From DASXIW01 sp036497785 (GTDB lineage: Bacteria > Pseudomonadota > Alphaproteobacteria > Acetobacterales > Acetobacteraceae), in assembly GCA_036497785.1 (NCBI GenBank), contig DASXIW010000274.1, positions 1 through 34,191 on the forward strand: 34,191 nt of DNA, read 5' to 3'. Of the stretch, positions 7,762 through 16,221 are shown piece by piece (the first letter of the stretch is position 1; every line of letters begins with the position of its first letter). Position numbers and translations under genes: made by a program. The notes under the pieces are model-generated. The model saw only the letters and a program-made list of their open reading frames with translations. It made no database searches and was not told the origin of the DNA.

Positions 7762-8895
7762 TCAGCGGATATAGCGGTGGGGGACGAAGGGGGTGGGGAC
7801 AACGGTGGCGGCGAGCGGCTTGCCGCGCACCAGCAATTCAAGCTTCGTGCCGTCAGTGGCCAGGGCGCGCGGCACATAGCCCATGGCGACCGGAGCCCCG
7901 AGGCTGGGGCCGAAGCCGCCGGAGGTGATGGCGCCGACGATCTGGCCGGCCGCATCCAATATGCCGGTGCCGTCGCGGGCGGGGGCGCGGCCATCCGGGC
8001 GGATGCCGACGCGCAGGCGCTCCGGGCCGTTCTCCAGCATGGCGCGGATCGGGCCGGCGCCGGTGAAATTCCATTCGGTGCGGCGGCGCTTGCCGATCAC
8101 CCAGGTCAGGGCCGCCTCGACCGGGTTGGTGGTCTCGTCGATATCGTTGCCGTACAGGCACAGACCGGCCTCCAGCCGCAGGCTGTCGCGCGCGCCCAGG
8201 CCGGCGAGCATCACCTCGGGCTCGGCCACCAGGGCACGGGCCAGGGTTTCGGCCTGATCCGCCGGAACCGAGATCTCGAACCCGTCCTCGCCGGTGTAGC
8301 CGGAGCGGGAGACGAGGCAGTTAGTGCCGGCGATGGCAACCGCGCCCACCGCCATGAACGGCAGGGCGGCGGCGTCGGGCGCGAGGCGCTGCAGCACGGT
8401 CACCGCCTTGGGGCCCTGCAGCGCCAGCAGCGCGCGGTCCTCATGGCGTTCCAGCCGGATGCCGGCGGGAAGGGCTGCGGCGATATGCGCGAAATCGACA
8501 TCCTTGCGGCTGGCATTCACCACCAGGAACAGGCGATCATTGCCGAGATTGGCGACCATCAGATCGTCCAATATGCCGCCCGACTCGGTGGTCAGCAGCG
8601 TGTAGCGCTGGCGCTGCGGCTTCAGCCCGGCCATGTCGCCGGGCACCAGGCGCTCCAGCGCCGCGGCGGCCTCGGCGCCGAACAGGCTGCCTTGGCCCAT
8701 ATGCGAGACGTCGAACAAAGCTGCCTTGGCGCGGCAATGCAGATGTTCGGCCATGATGCCGGCGCTGTACTGCACCGGCATGGCGTAGCCGGCGAAGGGA
8801 ACCATGCGCCCGCCCAGTTCGCGATGCAGCGAATCGAGCGGCGTGGTCTTCAGCGCCGCATCGGGCGTGGTCGTCGGCGCTTCAAGGGTGGACAT
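7762..8895 (-). CDS. gcvT: Aminomethyltransferase, glycine cleavage T protein
   Basis: This 377-residue folate-dependent protein takes the aminomethyl group from GcvH, forming methylene-tetrahydrofolate and ammonia. Visible family segments are LGGRMVPFAGYAMPVQY near the N-terminus, VSHMGQ, GGILDDLMV with the conserved aspartate, and SGYTGEDGFEI. I prefer the ATG at 8895 because GGAG lies 7 bases upstream; an in-frame ATG at 8901 is only one base from the same GGAG. First gene of the operon, directly behind the glycine riboswitch and an extra hairpin. Confidence 0.95.
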   Translation of the reverse strand: MSTLEAPTTTPDAALKTTPLDSLHRELGGRMVPFAGYAMPVQYSAGIMAEHLHCRAKAALFDVSHMGQGSLFGAEAAAALERLVPGDMAGLKPQRQRYTLLTTESGGILDDLMVANLGNDRLFLVVNASRKDVDFAHIAAALPAGIRLERHEDRALLALQGPKAVTVLQRLAPDAAALPFMAVGAVAIAGTNCLVSRSGYTGEDGFEISVPADQAETLARALVAEPEVMLAGLGARDSLRLEAGLCLYGNDIDETTNPVEAALTWVIGKRRRTEWNFTGAGPIRAMLENGPERLRVGIRPDGRAPARDGTGILDAAGQIVGAITSGGFGPSLGAPVAMGYVPRALATDGTKLELLVRGKPLAATVVPTPFVPHRYIR

Positions 8896-8912
8896 GGCCA
8901 TACTCCGCTCGC

Positions 8913-8949
8913 GGGTCGACCGCCAACGGATTGCTGGCGGAAACGACCC
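8913..8949 (-). promoter_or_regulatory. Hairpin between glycine riboswitch and gcvT ribosome site
   Basis: On the minus strand a GGGTCG/CGACCC outer stem and a CCGCCA/TGGCGG inner stem enclose a 9-base loop, separated by small bulges. The stem falls between the 3' strand of aptamer 2 P1 and the GGAG of gcvT and shares the G-run that borders P1, so it could be the expression platform. It lacks a T-run, which argues for translational rather than intrinsic-termination control. This is inference from position. Confidence 0.5.
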
Positions 8950-9130
8950 CCCTCTGTCGCGGAACCTGAGAGATTCAGACGATCGCCGTCCTTACTCCGT
9001 CGGTGCGGCCGCGATGGAAGCGGCCGGCTTTCCAGAGATTCTTACTCCCGATGCGGTCCCGGTTGCCTGAGCGTTTCCGGGGGCCGGTTGCGCCTTCGGC
9101 GGCGAGGCTTGCACCCCGCGCTCTCCCGCC
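8950..9130 (-). promoter_or_regulatory. Tandem glycine riboswitch
   Basis: Read on the minus strand, aptamer 1 (about 9130-9044) shows GCGGGAGAGCGC, then GCCGCCGAAGGCGCAA and CGCTCAGGCAA followed by GGGACCG. Aptamer 2 (about 9039-8950) opens with CTCTG, contains CACCGACGGAGTAAG and CTCTCAGG, and closes with ACAGAGG; CTCTG (9033-9037) pairs with CAGAG (8952-8956) as P1. These are the conserved cores of the tandem gcvT-type glycine riboswitch, and they sit directly upstream of gcvT. In this family glycine binding switches on the cleavage operon. I see no convincing promoter just upstream. Confidence 0.93.
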
Positions 9131-9205
9131 CGGGATAACCCGAACTTGGCCAACATGGCGGATCGGGGGCGAAGGTTCAACTGGCTTATTGCGGCCAAGC
9201 CACGA

Positions 9206-9232
9206 GACCACGGCGGCATGGCCGCCGTGGTC
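9206..9232 (-). terminator. Hairpin downstream of hpf
   Basis: A perfect 12-bp inverted repeat, GACCACGGCGGC with its complement, has a 3-base loop and lies about 30 bases past the hpf stop. It is the likely end of the kdsD-lpt-rpoN-hpf transcription unit and separates it from the riboswitch leader. No T-run follows. Confidence 0.55.
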
Positions 9233-9264
9233 AGCCCGATCTCGGGCGAGGCCCAAGCTGCCGG

Positions 9265-9855
9265 TCAGCCGGTGCTGCCCGGATCGATCCAGCCGATATG
9301 GCCGTCGTCGCGGCGATACACAACATTCAGGCCGCCAGTGGCGCTGTTGCGGAACATCAGGACGGTCTGGTCGGCCAGATCCATGCGCATCACCGCGTCG
9401 CCCACGCTGAGCAGCGCGATTTCGGTATGCACCTCGGCGATCACCGTGGCGTAGGTTTCGGCATTTTTGGTGGCACCAGGCGTCGGCTCGGCGGCCTCCT
9501 CCTCCTGGCGAAGAATATACTGGCGGGCCGCTTCCGGCCGCTCGCGCTGCGCCAGGTCGCGGGCGTGGTTGTTCACTCTTCTTCGGTAGCGCCGCAGGCG
9601 CTTGGCGATGTGTTCCGCCGCGTCGTCGAAGGCGCTATTGGCGTCGGCCGCCTCGCCTTCGCCGCGCAGTATCAAGCCGCGCCCGGCATGAACGTTGATA
9701 TCGCAGGTGAAGAAGCTGCGCGCACGACTGAACGTGACGTTCGCCTCCTGCGCGTGGTCGAAATATTTCGATGCGATGGTATCGAGTTGATCAGCCACGC
9801 GAGTCCGCAACGCGTCGGATAATTCGACCTGCTTTCCCGAAACCGTGATCTGCAT
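9265..9855 (-). CDS. hpf: Ribosome hibernation promoting factor, long form
   Basis: This 196-residue protein has an N-terminal S30AE domain starting MQITVSGKQVELSDALR and containing NVTFSRARSFFTCDI and DDAAEHIAKRLRRYRRR. A C-terminal dimerisation domain includes MRMDLADQTVLMFRNSATG and VVYRRDDGHIGWIDPG. This two-domain layout is the long HPF that pairs 70S ribosomes into inactive 100S dimers in stationary phase. It lies downstream of rpoN in the same direction, the classic proteobacterial arrangement. An 81-base gap separates it from rpoN, leaving room for its own promoter. Confidence 0.93.
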   Translation of the reverse strand: MQITVSGKQVELSDALRTRVADQLDTIASKYFDHAQEANVTFSRARSFFTCDINVHAGRGLILRGEGEAADANSAFDDAAEHIAKRLRRYRRRVNNHARDLAQRERPEAARQYILRQEEEAAEPTPGATKNAETYATVIAEVHTEIALLSVGDAVMRMDLADQTVLMFRNSATGGLNVVYRRDDGHIGWIDPGSTG

Positions 9856-9936
9856 GGTGCGCCGTTCCTAACGTCCTTGTTCGGGACCGCCTGCCGGCGT
9901 TTGGCCTCGCGACCCCCATCACTCAGGGCGTTGGCG

Positions 9937-11433
9937 TCAGGCCGGCACGGCCTTCTCCCGTTTGCGCTGCACCGAACTGGGGATGCGCAGCGCATCGCGA
10001 TATTTGGCCACGGTCCGGCGTGCGATGTCCACGCCTTCCCTCCTCAAGATCGCCACGATGGCGTCATCCGACAAGACATCATCCAGGGTTTCGGCGGCGA
10101 CCATTGCGCGGATGCGATGGCGAACCGCTTCAGCGCTATGGGTTTCGCCGGAGGTGCCCGCGATGGCGGTTGTGAAGAAGTATTTCAGTTCAAAGATTCC
10201 GCGCGGGGTAGCCATGAATTTATTGGCGGTCACGCGGCTGACGGTGCTCTCGTGCATCTCCACCGCCGCGGCGATGTCGCGCAGGATCAGCGGGCGGAGA
10301 TAGCCGACGCCCTGGCGGAAGAAGGCATCCTGCTGGCGCACGATTTCCGAGGCGACCTTCATGATGGTCTGAGCGCGCTGGTGCAGGGATTTCACCAGCC
10401 AGTTCGCGGTCTGCAATTTTTCCGCGAGGAAGTTTTTCTCCTCGCGCGTCGCACGCGGCAGGACCCTCGCCGTGAAGCTCTGGTTGACCAGCACGCGCGG
10501 CATGGTCTCGGGGTTGAGTTCCAGCAGCCACGCGCCGTCGGCGGCAACGCGCATCAGCACGTCGGGCACCACGGGCTGCGGCGGCGTGGCGTCCCAGCTA
10601 GCGCCGGGCTTGGGGTCCAGGCGCCGGATTTCGGCCACCATGTCGTTCATGTCCGCGGCATCGACCTCGCACAGTGCCATCAGCCGGCGCATGTCGCGGC
10701 GGGCGAGCAAATCGAGATTGTCGAGCAGGGTTTGCATGGCCGGGTCGAGCCGGTTCTTCTCGGCCAGTTGCACCGCAAGGCACTCGCCCAGGTCGCGGGC
10801 GAACATGCCGGTCGGGTCGAAGCGCATCATGCGCTGGCGCACCGCCTCGACCCTCGCGGTATCGGTGCCCATGGCCTGGGCCAGCAGGTCCGATCCCACG
10901 GTCAGCCGGCCGGAGGGTTCCAGCAGGGCGATGAGATGGGCACCGATCAACCGGTCGGCCGCATCGTGGAAGGACAGGCGGAGCTGCTCGCCCAGATGTT
11001 CCCGCAGCGTCGCGGCGGATTCCGCGTAATCCTCGATGCTACGATCGTCCTGGTCGAAACCCTGCGATCCGCCGGCACGGTCCGACAGGCGCACCCCGTC
11101 CGACGCGCCGCCGGGGTCGTAGATTTCGGCGTATTCGGCGGAATCGAGCGGAGCGACAGTCTCGGCGGGAAGGATCTCCGACCGTACCGCGTCGGACACG
11201 TCGGCCGGTTCGCCTGAGAGGGCGACCGGGCCCTGGTCGAGTGCCGGGCGCTCTATCGGACCGAATTCGCCGATTTCGTCACGTTCGAGGAGCGGATTGC
11301 GCTCCAGCTCCTCCTCGACGAAGGCGGCCACTTCCAGGTTGGAAAATTGCAGCAGCTTGATCGCCTGACGCAGCTGCGGCGTCATGACCAGCGATTGAGA
11401 CTGGCGGAGATCCAAACGGGGGCCCATCGCCAT
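9937..11433 (-). CDS. rpoN: RNA polymerase sigma-54 factor
   Basis: This 498-residue protein has the three sigma-54 regions. Region I opens with LRQSQSLVMTPQLRQAIKLLQ (core/activator contact). An acidic glutamate/aspartate-rich stretch of region II follows at about 55-110. Region III ends with the RpoN box ARRTVAKYRDALRIPSS near the C-terminus, which reads the -24 element. It directs transcription of genes activated by enhancer-binding ATPases. I chose ATG 11433 (MAMGPRLDL); ATG 11427 is also possible, and an open extension to 11511 is not family-like. It lies about 240 bases downstream of lptB. Confidence 0.94.
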   Translation of the reverse strand: MAMGPRLDLRQSQSLVMTPQLRQAIKLLQFSNLEVAAFVEEELERNPLLERDEIGEFGPIERPALDQGPVALSGEPADVSDAVRSEILPAETVAPLDSAEYAEIYDPGGASDGVRLSDRAGGSQGFDQDDRSIEDYAESAATLREHLGEQLRLSFHDAADRLIGAHLIALLEPSGRLTVGSDLLAQAMGTDTARVEAVRQRMMRFDPTGMFARDLGECLAVQLAEKNRLDPAMQTLLDNLDLLARRDMRRLMALCEVDAADMNDMVAEIRRLDPKPGASWDATPPQPVVPDVLMRVAADGAWLLELNPETMPRVLVNQSFTARVLPRATREEKNFLAEKLQTANWLVKSLHQRAQTIMKVASEIVRQQDAFFRQGVGYLRPLILRDIAAAVEMHESTVSRVTANKFMATPRGIFELKYFFTTAIAGTSGETHSAEAVRHRIRAMVAAETLDDVLSDDAIVAILRREGVDIARRTVAKYRDALRIPSSVQRKREKAVPA

Positions 11434-11640
11434 GACCGCTATACCCAGTCCCTCCGTGAAGCGGCATGCCACACTTGCTTGCACTGCAACACGAAGTGCC
11501 AAGCAAGGCAATACGGGGCCCTAGCAAGAATCGTGCTTCAGCAAAAATCATGCTAAAGATTTCATAAATCGTAACGAATGTAAGGTTACATCTCTTAATC
11601 CGTGGTTAGGATTCGCTGCGGATGTGGATAGGTCAACGCG

Positions 11641-11676
11641 CTACAGACGGGCGCGTTACCGACGGGCGCGCTACAG
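11641..11676 (-). repeat. 15-bp tandem duplication of the lptB 3' end
   Basis: Two adjacent 15-base units (11641-11655 and 11656-11670) share GACGGGCGCG, and a third partial unit, CTACAG, is the end of lptB itself. On the minus strand this places TAG, TAA and TAG in the same frame at 15-base intervals, so the lptB stop is backed up twice. It looks like a small tandem duplication. Confidence 0.7.
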
Positions 11677-12420
11677 GCTGAAGCGCTCGCCCAGATAGAC
11701 GCGGCGGACATCCTCATGCGCGACCACCTCGTTCGGGCGGCCCTCCATCAGCAGCTGGCCATCATGCATGATGTAGGCGCGGTCGATGATCTCCAGTGTC
11801 TCGCGCACATTGTGGTCGGTGATCAGCACGCCGATGCCGCGATCCTTCAGATGGCCGACGAGGTCGCGGATCTCGCCCACGGCAATCGGATCGATGCCGG
11901 CCAGCGGCTCATCCAGCAGGATGAAGCTGGGCTGGGAGGCCAAAGCGCGGGCGATCTCCACGCGGCGCCGTTCGCCGCCGGAGAGTGCCAGCGCCGGGGT
12001 GCGGCGCAGATGGCCGATGCCGAATTCGGCCAGCAATTCGTCGAGCATCTGGTCGCGCCGGTCCCGGTCGGATTCCACGACCTCCAGCGCCGCCATCACG
12101 TTCTGCTCGACGTTCAGGCCGCGGAACACGCTCGCCTCCTGCGGCAGGTAGCCGATGCCCAGCCTTGCCCGGCGATACATGGGCAAGCCGGTGATGTCGT
12201 GGCCATCGAGACTGATCGAACCGGTGTCCGGCCGCACCAGCCCGACGATCATGTAGAAGGTGGTGGTTTTGCCGGCGCCGTTGGGGCCGAGCAGGCCCAC
12301 CGCCTCGCCCCGGCGCACCGAGACGGAGACGTTCCGGACCACGGGACGCTTCTTGTACACCTTGCCGACGGCCCGGGCGGACAGGCCGGAGCCCCCTTCG
12401 ACGACGCGCAGCGTGGTCAT
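11671..12420 (-). CDS. lptB: LPS export ABC transporter ATP-binding protein LptB
   Basis: This 249-residue ATPase powers extraction of LPS from the inner membrane by LptFG. Walker A is GPNGAGKTT (45-53), the Q-loop is YLPQEASVF, the signature is LSGGERRRVEIARAL, Walker B is FILLDEPLAGIDP, and the switch histidine is in ITDHNVRETL. The C-terminal extension (GRPNEVVAHEDVRRVYLGERF) is typical of LptB. Its start overlaps the lptA stop (ATGA). lptF and lptG are not in the window. Confidence 0.95.
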   Translation of the reverse strand: MTTLRVVEGGSGLSARAVGKVYKKRPVVRNVSVSVRRGEAVGLLGPNGAGKTTTFYMIVGLVRPDTGSISLDGHDITGLPMYRRARLGIGYLPQEASVFRGLNVEQNVMAALEVVESDRDRRDQMLDELLAEFGIGHLRRTPALALSGGERRRVEIARALASQPSFILLDEPLAGIDPIAVGEIRDLVGHLKDRGIGVLITDHNVRETLEIIDRAYIMHDGQLLMEGRPNEVVAHEDVRRVYLGERFSL

Positions 12421-13478
12421 GGAGAGGATGCTCCGGTGGGTTTCTTCGCGGGCGTCGCGGGTTTCGCGCCGCCTGGCGCGGGGGTTTTTTTTGCGCCGGC
12501 TGGCGCGTCCACCCCTGGCGTGGTGGCGGACGCCGCGTCATTCGGCATGATCAGCCCTTCCACGCGGCCCCCTGGGGCGGCGATCAGATGGGCGATGCCG
12601 GTTTTCATGTTGATGTCGGCGGCCGGTCCGTTCAGCTGATTCTCTCCGTGGGTAATGCGCACATGCCCCACCAGCCGCGCCATGCCGGTATCGGGAACGT
12701 ACACGCCGCGATCGCCGCGCACCGTATCGACGGCGGTGCGCACCTCGACATTGCCGAACGCCTCGACCCGCTGCAACTTGCCGGAGGCGGCGATCGGGTC
12801 GACCGGCGGCTTGCCGGCCGCGTCGGGCGCGGGTTTCGCCGGTGCGGCCTTCGCCGGCGTGGCGCCGCCTGCCGGCGTGGCAGCCGGCGTAGTATAGCCC
12901 ACTAGAACATCCCCGGAGAGCCGGCGCCCGTCGGTCGTTACCACCACCGCATTGCCGCGCCCCACCGCCATGTGCTGCGCGGACCAGTATTCCATGCTGT
13001 CGCGCGCGGTCATGACGTCCTGCGGCGTCGTCAGTTTCATCGCCTTGCCGGTCATCACTAGCAGCGCCTGATCGATATCGTACACGGCGTGGTCGCCGAC
13101 GGCGAGATCTGTCGGCGTGTAGATGTGCACGTGACCGTCGGCCTCCAGGCGGTATACCTCGTTATCGCCCGTATCCGGTCCGGTGGGGTCGTCAGGCTTG
13201 GCGGCCGTGGCCGCTTGCTGGGCGGCGCCGGCCTTTTTCCGGTACAGCGCGGTCAGGCGGTCGGCGATCACCGTCACGTCGCCGCGCACGGCGCGGGCAT
13301 CGCCGGTGGCGATCACCTTCTGCTGGTTCTGCTGCCATTCGAAGCCGTCGCGCGAGGTCACTTCCACCGGGCCGCCGCTGGACATATCGATGCCCTGCGC
13401 CATGGCGCGCACCCACAGCCCGGAGGCGCCGGCAGAGCACAGGGCGGCCAGCAGGATGACGACGTGGCGGCGGATCAT
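12417..13478 (-). CDS. lptA: Periplasmic LPS transport protein LptA (OstA-like)
   Basis: This 353-residue protein has an N-terminal signal sequence (MIRRHVVILLAALCSAGASG, cleavage probably after AMA), then beta-jellyroll repeats of the OstA/LptA kind that form the periplasmic LPS bridge. Typical phrases are VIATGDARAVRGDVTVIADRL and VEAFGNVEVRT. It is about twice the size of E. coli LptA. The extra length comes from a middle Ala/Pro/Lys-rich insert (about 195-220) and a similar C-terminal tail, both low complexity and probably disordered. It overlaps lptC and lptB by 4 bases each. Confidence 0.88.
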   Translation of the reverse strand: MIRRHVVILLAALCSAGASGLWVRAMAQGIDMSSGGPVEVTSRDGFEWQQNQQKVIATGDARAVRGDVTVIADRLTALYRKKAGAAQQAATAAKPDDPTGPDTGDNEVYRLEADGHVHIYTPTDLAVGDHAVYDIDQALLVMTGKAMKLTTPQDVMTARDSMEYWSAQHMAVGRGNAVVVTTDGRRLSGDVLVGYTTPAATPAGGATPAKAAPAKPAPDAAGKPPVDPIAASGKLQRVEAFGNVEVRTAVDTVRGDRGVYVPDTGMARLVGHVRITHGENQLNGPAADINMKTGIAHLIAAPGGRVEGLIMPNDAASATTPGVDAPAGAKKTPAPGGAKPATPAKKPTGASSP

Positions 13479-14146
13479 TTCGTGGCCCCGTTCAGCACCA
13501 GCCGGCCTGGACCGGCAAAACGGATCAGCTGGCCGTGATCGGTCACCACGAAACCCTGCGCGTCCAGCGTGCCGAACGGACCTTCGACATGGGTACGATC
13601 GGCACTGGTGGCGACGCCGGCATGCACGTCCAGCGTCGCCGTATCCGTGTGCAGCGTGGTGCCGTCATCGCGGTACAGCGTGACGTTGCCGGACAGGTCG
13701 AGCTGGGCCGCAGTCTGCATATAGACGCCGGTGAGGCCGGTGACGGACAGCCAACCGCCGGAATTCAGCGTCAGATCGCCTATCGGGTCAGTCATATCGA
13801 ACCGGTCCGGCCCCACCTGGTTGGCGGTGACCGCGGTGAGCGTATAGGGCTGGCCATGCGAATCCACGCCGTTATAGCGAGCGCCCTTCAGTTGGCCACC
13901 CTGAGGCGAGACCGTGCCGCGCCGATAGCTCATCCGGGCCCGGTCCGCATCCCGCGTCAATTCCGGCCATAGCGCGAGACAGGCCAGCAGCATCACCGCC
14001 GCCACCGGCAGCGTGCGCTTGGTAAACCCCACCAGCCAGCGCCGCCGCGCCACCGAGGCGAGGCTGGGAATCTTTTTGCGGCCGGCGTTGCCACCTGCGT
14101 GAGGCTTCTGGCGCGTGCTCGGGGTGCCGGCGGGCAGGGTTTTCAT
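13475..14146 (-). CDS. lptC: LPS export protein LptC
   Basis: This 223-residue protein has a basic N-terminus, one membrane segment (about 46-63, LPVAAVMLLACLALWPEL) and a periplasmic beta-jellyroll. It contains YTLTAVTANQVGPDRFDM and a long FVVTDHGQLIRFAGPGRLVL end. This matches LptC/YrbK, which hands LPS from LptBFG to LptA. Position between kdsD and lptA, with 4-base overlaps on both sides, strongly supports the call. Sequence conservation in this family is low, so context carries weight. Confidence 0.87.
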   Translation of the reverse strand: MKTLPAGTPSTRQKPHAGGNAGRKKIPSLASVARRRWLVGFTKRTLPVAAVMLLACLALWPELTRDADRARMSYRRGTVSPQGGQLKGARYNGVDSHGQPYTLTAVTANQVGPDRFDMTDPIGDLTLNSGGWLSVTGLTGVYMQTAAQLDLSGNVTLYRDDGTTLHTDTATLDVHAGVATSADRTHVEGPFGTLDAQGFVVTDHGQLIRFAGPGRLVLNGATK

Positions 14147-15126
14147 GCGACACCGGCCCGCAGCAGGTCGTGAATGCCCAATATGCCGACCGGGTAGCCG
14201 GATGGATCGACCACGAACAGGGCGGTGATCGGACGGATGCCGGCATTCATCTCGTGCAGCGCCTCGGCGGCCAGCGCGTCCGGGCCGATGCTGCGGGGCG
14301 AAGCGGTCATGATCTCGGCAACGGTCCGCGACAGCAGGTCCGGCCCCATGGCGCGGCGCAGATCGCCGTCGGTGACGATGCCCACCAGCCGGCCATCCCC
14401 GGCGACCACGCCCAGGCAGCCGAAGCGCTTCTCCGTCATCACCAACAGGGCGGCGTCCATCGGCAAATCGGGCGCGGCGAGCGGCACCGCGTCGCCCGCA
14501 TGCATCAGCTCCCGCACCCGGCGCAGCCGCGCTCCCAGCTTGCCACCAGGGTGAAACTGGCGGAAATCCTGCGGTCCGAAGCCGCGTCGGGTCAGCAGCG
14601 CCACCGCCAGCGCGTCGCCCAGTGCCACCTGCATGGTGGTGCTGGTGGTCGGCGCCAGCCCCATCGGGCAGGCCTCCCGCGCCGGTGGCAACACCAAGGC
14701 GACATCCGCCGCGCGCGCCAGGGTGCTGTCGGCCTTGGCGGTGATGGCCACTAGCTTCATGCCGAAGCGCCTGGTATGGGCGATCAGATCGGCGAGTTCG
14801 GCGGTCTCTCCGGAATTGGACAGCGCCAGGACGGCATCGCCCGGCACCACCATGCCGAGATCGCCATGGGACGCCTCCGCGGGGTGCACGAAGAGGGCGG
14901 GGGTGCCGACCGAGGCCAGTGTGGCGGCGATCTTGGTGGCGATATGGCCGGATTTGCCCATGCCGGAGACCACGATTCGCCCGCTCACCGCCGCCAGCAG
15001 GTCGACTGCCGTGACAAAACGGTCATCCAGCGCATCGGCCAGGGCGCGCAATCCCGCCGCTTCCGTCGAGAGAACGGTGCGGGCGACGTCGAGATCGGCC
15101 AATATTGGCGCGACGGCAGCCGTCAT
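14143..15126 (-). CDS. kdsD: Arabinose-5-phosphate isomerase, KpsF/GutQ family
   Basis: This 327-residue protein has an N-terminal SIS sugar-isomerase domain with SGMGKSGHIATKIAATLAS and SHGDLGM. Two C-terminal CBS domains follow (from about 205 to the end). It converts ribulose-5-phosphate to arabinose-5-phosphate, the first step toward Kdo, the inner sugar of LPS. It heads the LPS cluster and overlaps lptC by 4 bases. Upstream, GCGATC and GATCGC at about 15211-15236 form a short inverted repeat of unknown role. No strong promoter stands out. Confidence 0.92.
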   Translation of the reverse strand: MTAAVAPILADLDVARTVLSTEAAGLRALADALDDRFVTAVDLLAAVSGRIVVSGMGKSGHIATKIAATLASVGTPALFVHPAEASHGDLGMVVPGDAVLALSNSGETAELADLIAHTRRFGMKLVAITAKADSTLARAADVALVLPPAREACPMGLAPTTSTTMQVALGDALAVALLTRRGFGPQDFRQFHPGGKLGARLRRVRELMHAGDAVPLAAPDLPMDAALLVMTEKRFGCLGVVAGDGRLVGIVTDGDLRRAMGPDLLSRTVAEIMTASPRSIGPDALAAEALHEMNAGIRPITALFVVDPSGYPVGILGIHDLLRAGVA

Positions 15127-15261
15127 GGTGTGTTTCGTCCCGATGCAGCAAGATGATGCTGTAGGCGGCGCCGGGGCGGCCGGTCAATCAATGGTTCCAC
15201 ACAGATCCGTAATGCGATCTTCATAACATGGATCGCAAGACGGCCGCCGCGATCAGAGGCT

Positions 15262-15363
15262 AGAGCATGATGGCTTCTGGTAGGCGAAGCAATCATGCTC
15301 TAGCTCTTTGTTCTGGCGAGCAATTTTATGGCTCGGTGATTCCACCTAAAGCCATATTGCGCT
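15262..15363. repeat. 102-bp two-hairpin repeat, copy 1
   Basis: This block matches 33018-33119 without gaps, with 12 differences in 102 positions. Hairpin A has perfect 10-bp arms (AGAGCATGAT with ATCATGCTCT) and an inner GCTTC/GAAGC stem. Hairpin B has TATGGCT/AGCCATA arms around GGTG-ATTC-CACC. The right end overlaps the stop codon of the ribonuclease D gene (15362-15364). Such palindromic intergenic repeats occur in many alphaproteobacteria; I do not recognise a named family. Confidence 0.85.
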
Positions 15364-15997
15364 AATGGGCGAAAATATCCGGCGCCTCATAGCCCAGCAT
15401 GTCGAGTTGGCCACGCGCCGACAAGAAGGCAAAGCACGCCTCCGCCAGTTCCAGTCGCCCCTCGCGCTGCAGCAACGCTTCCAGCTTAGCCCACAGCGCG
15501 TGCAGATACAGCACGTCGGACGCCGCATAGGCGAGCTGCTCGGGCGAAAGGTCGACCGCCCCCCAGTCGGAGGTTTGCTGCTGCTTGGACAGCTCGACGC
15601 CCAGCAACTCGCGGCACAGATCCTTGAGCCCATGCCGGTCAGTGAAGGTGCGGACCGGCTTGGCGGCGATCTTGGTGCATTTGACCGGCGCCACCCTGAT
15701 GCCGAGCGCGTGCTGCAGCACAGCCACATCGAATCGGGCGAAATGCATCAGCTTGACGGTGCCCGGATGGGCCATTACCCGCTTCAGATTGGGACAGTCG
15801 GCCCCGCGGCCGCCCAGCGATGGCGGAATGATCTGCACCAGATGGGCATGGCCGTCGCCCGACGAGATCTGCACCAGGCATAGCCGGTCGCGATGCGGGT
15901 TGAGACCCATGGTCTCGGTATCGACAGCGATCACCGGGCCGAGATCGAGACCTTCCGGGAGATCATGCTTATGGAGATGAATGGTCGCGTTGGCCAT
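15362..15997 (-). CDS. rnd: Ribonuclease D-like 3'-5' exonuclease
   Basis: The 211-residue protein has a DEDD exonuclease domain: VIAVDTETMGLNPHRDRLCLVQI (Exo I with the DTE acids), a FARFDVAVL Exo II segment, and YAASDVLYLHALW (Exo III, tyrosine type). It lacks the C-terminal HRDC domains of E. coli RNase D, so it is the short alphaproteobacterial form that trims tRNA and other RNA 3' ends. I chose ATG 15997 because the conserved domain starts there; in-frame starts at 16018 (ATG) and 16030 (TTG) are possible and no start has a strong ribosome site. The stop lies at the edge of a repeat. Confidence 0.86.
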   Translation of the reverse strand: MANATIHLHKHDLPEGLDLGPVIAVDTETMGLNPHRDRLCLVQISSGDGHAHLVQIIPPSLGGRGADCPNLKRVMAHPGTVKLMHFARFDVAVLQHALGIRVAPVKCTKIAAKPVRTFTDRHGLKDLCRELLGVELSKQQQTSDWGAVDLSPEQLAYAASDVLYLHALWAKLEALLQREGRLELAEACFAFLSARGQLDMLGYEAPDIFAH

Positions 15998-16080
15998 GAA
16001 TTGCGTGATGCCCGCCATGTCTGCCGCCAACCCTACCGGCTGGCCGCGCCAACCGCCCTATCGAGGCGCTGTCACGCCAG

Positions 16081-16167
16081 TGGTGCCCAGGAGAAGACTC
16101 GAACTTCCACGACCTTACGGCCACAGGTACCTGAAACCTGCGCGTCTACCAATTCCGCCACCTGGGC
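16081..16167 (-). tRNA. tRNA-Leu (anticodon CAG)
   Basis: On the minus strand, acceptor GCCCAGG pairs with CCTGGGC, and CCA is encoded at the 3' end (16081-16083). The D-arm has GGCGGAATTGGTAGACGC, and the anticodon stem CAGGT/ACCTG encloses TTCAGGT with anticodon CAG. A long variable arm, GGCCGTAAGGTC, marks a class II tRNA. The T-arm is GAAG-TTCGAGT-CTTC. Total 87 bases. Confidence 0.96.
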
Positions 16168-16192
16168 AATCCGGGGCATGCGGTGGGCGGGC

Positions 16193-16221
16193 GATGTAAC
16201 CCCCCCGTCACGCCGCGTCAA
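16193..16221 (-). promoter_or_regulatory. Candidate promoter for tRNA-Leu
   Basis: On the minus strand TTGACG (complement of 16216-16221) and TACATC (complement of 16193-16198) are 17 bases apart. They end about 25 bases before the mature tRNA. The -35 matches consensus at 5 of 6 positions; the -10 is weak (3 of 6). Confidence 0.4.

Noticed and set aside
7777..9138. A 453-codon plus-strand frame opposite gcvT and the riboswitch
   Set aside because: It covers the coding strand of gcvT in antisense and then the structured riboswitch; both explain the sequence better.
11486..11501. Sigma-54-like promoter (TGGCAC...TTGC) upstream of rpoN on the minus strand, suggesting autoregulation
   Set aside because: The GG and GC dinucleotides are 11 bases apart instead of the strict 10, so it probably does not function as a -24/-12 promoter.
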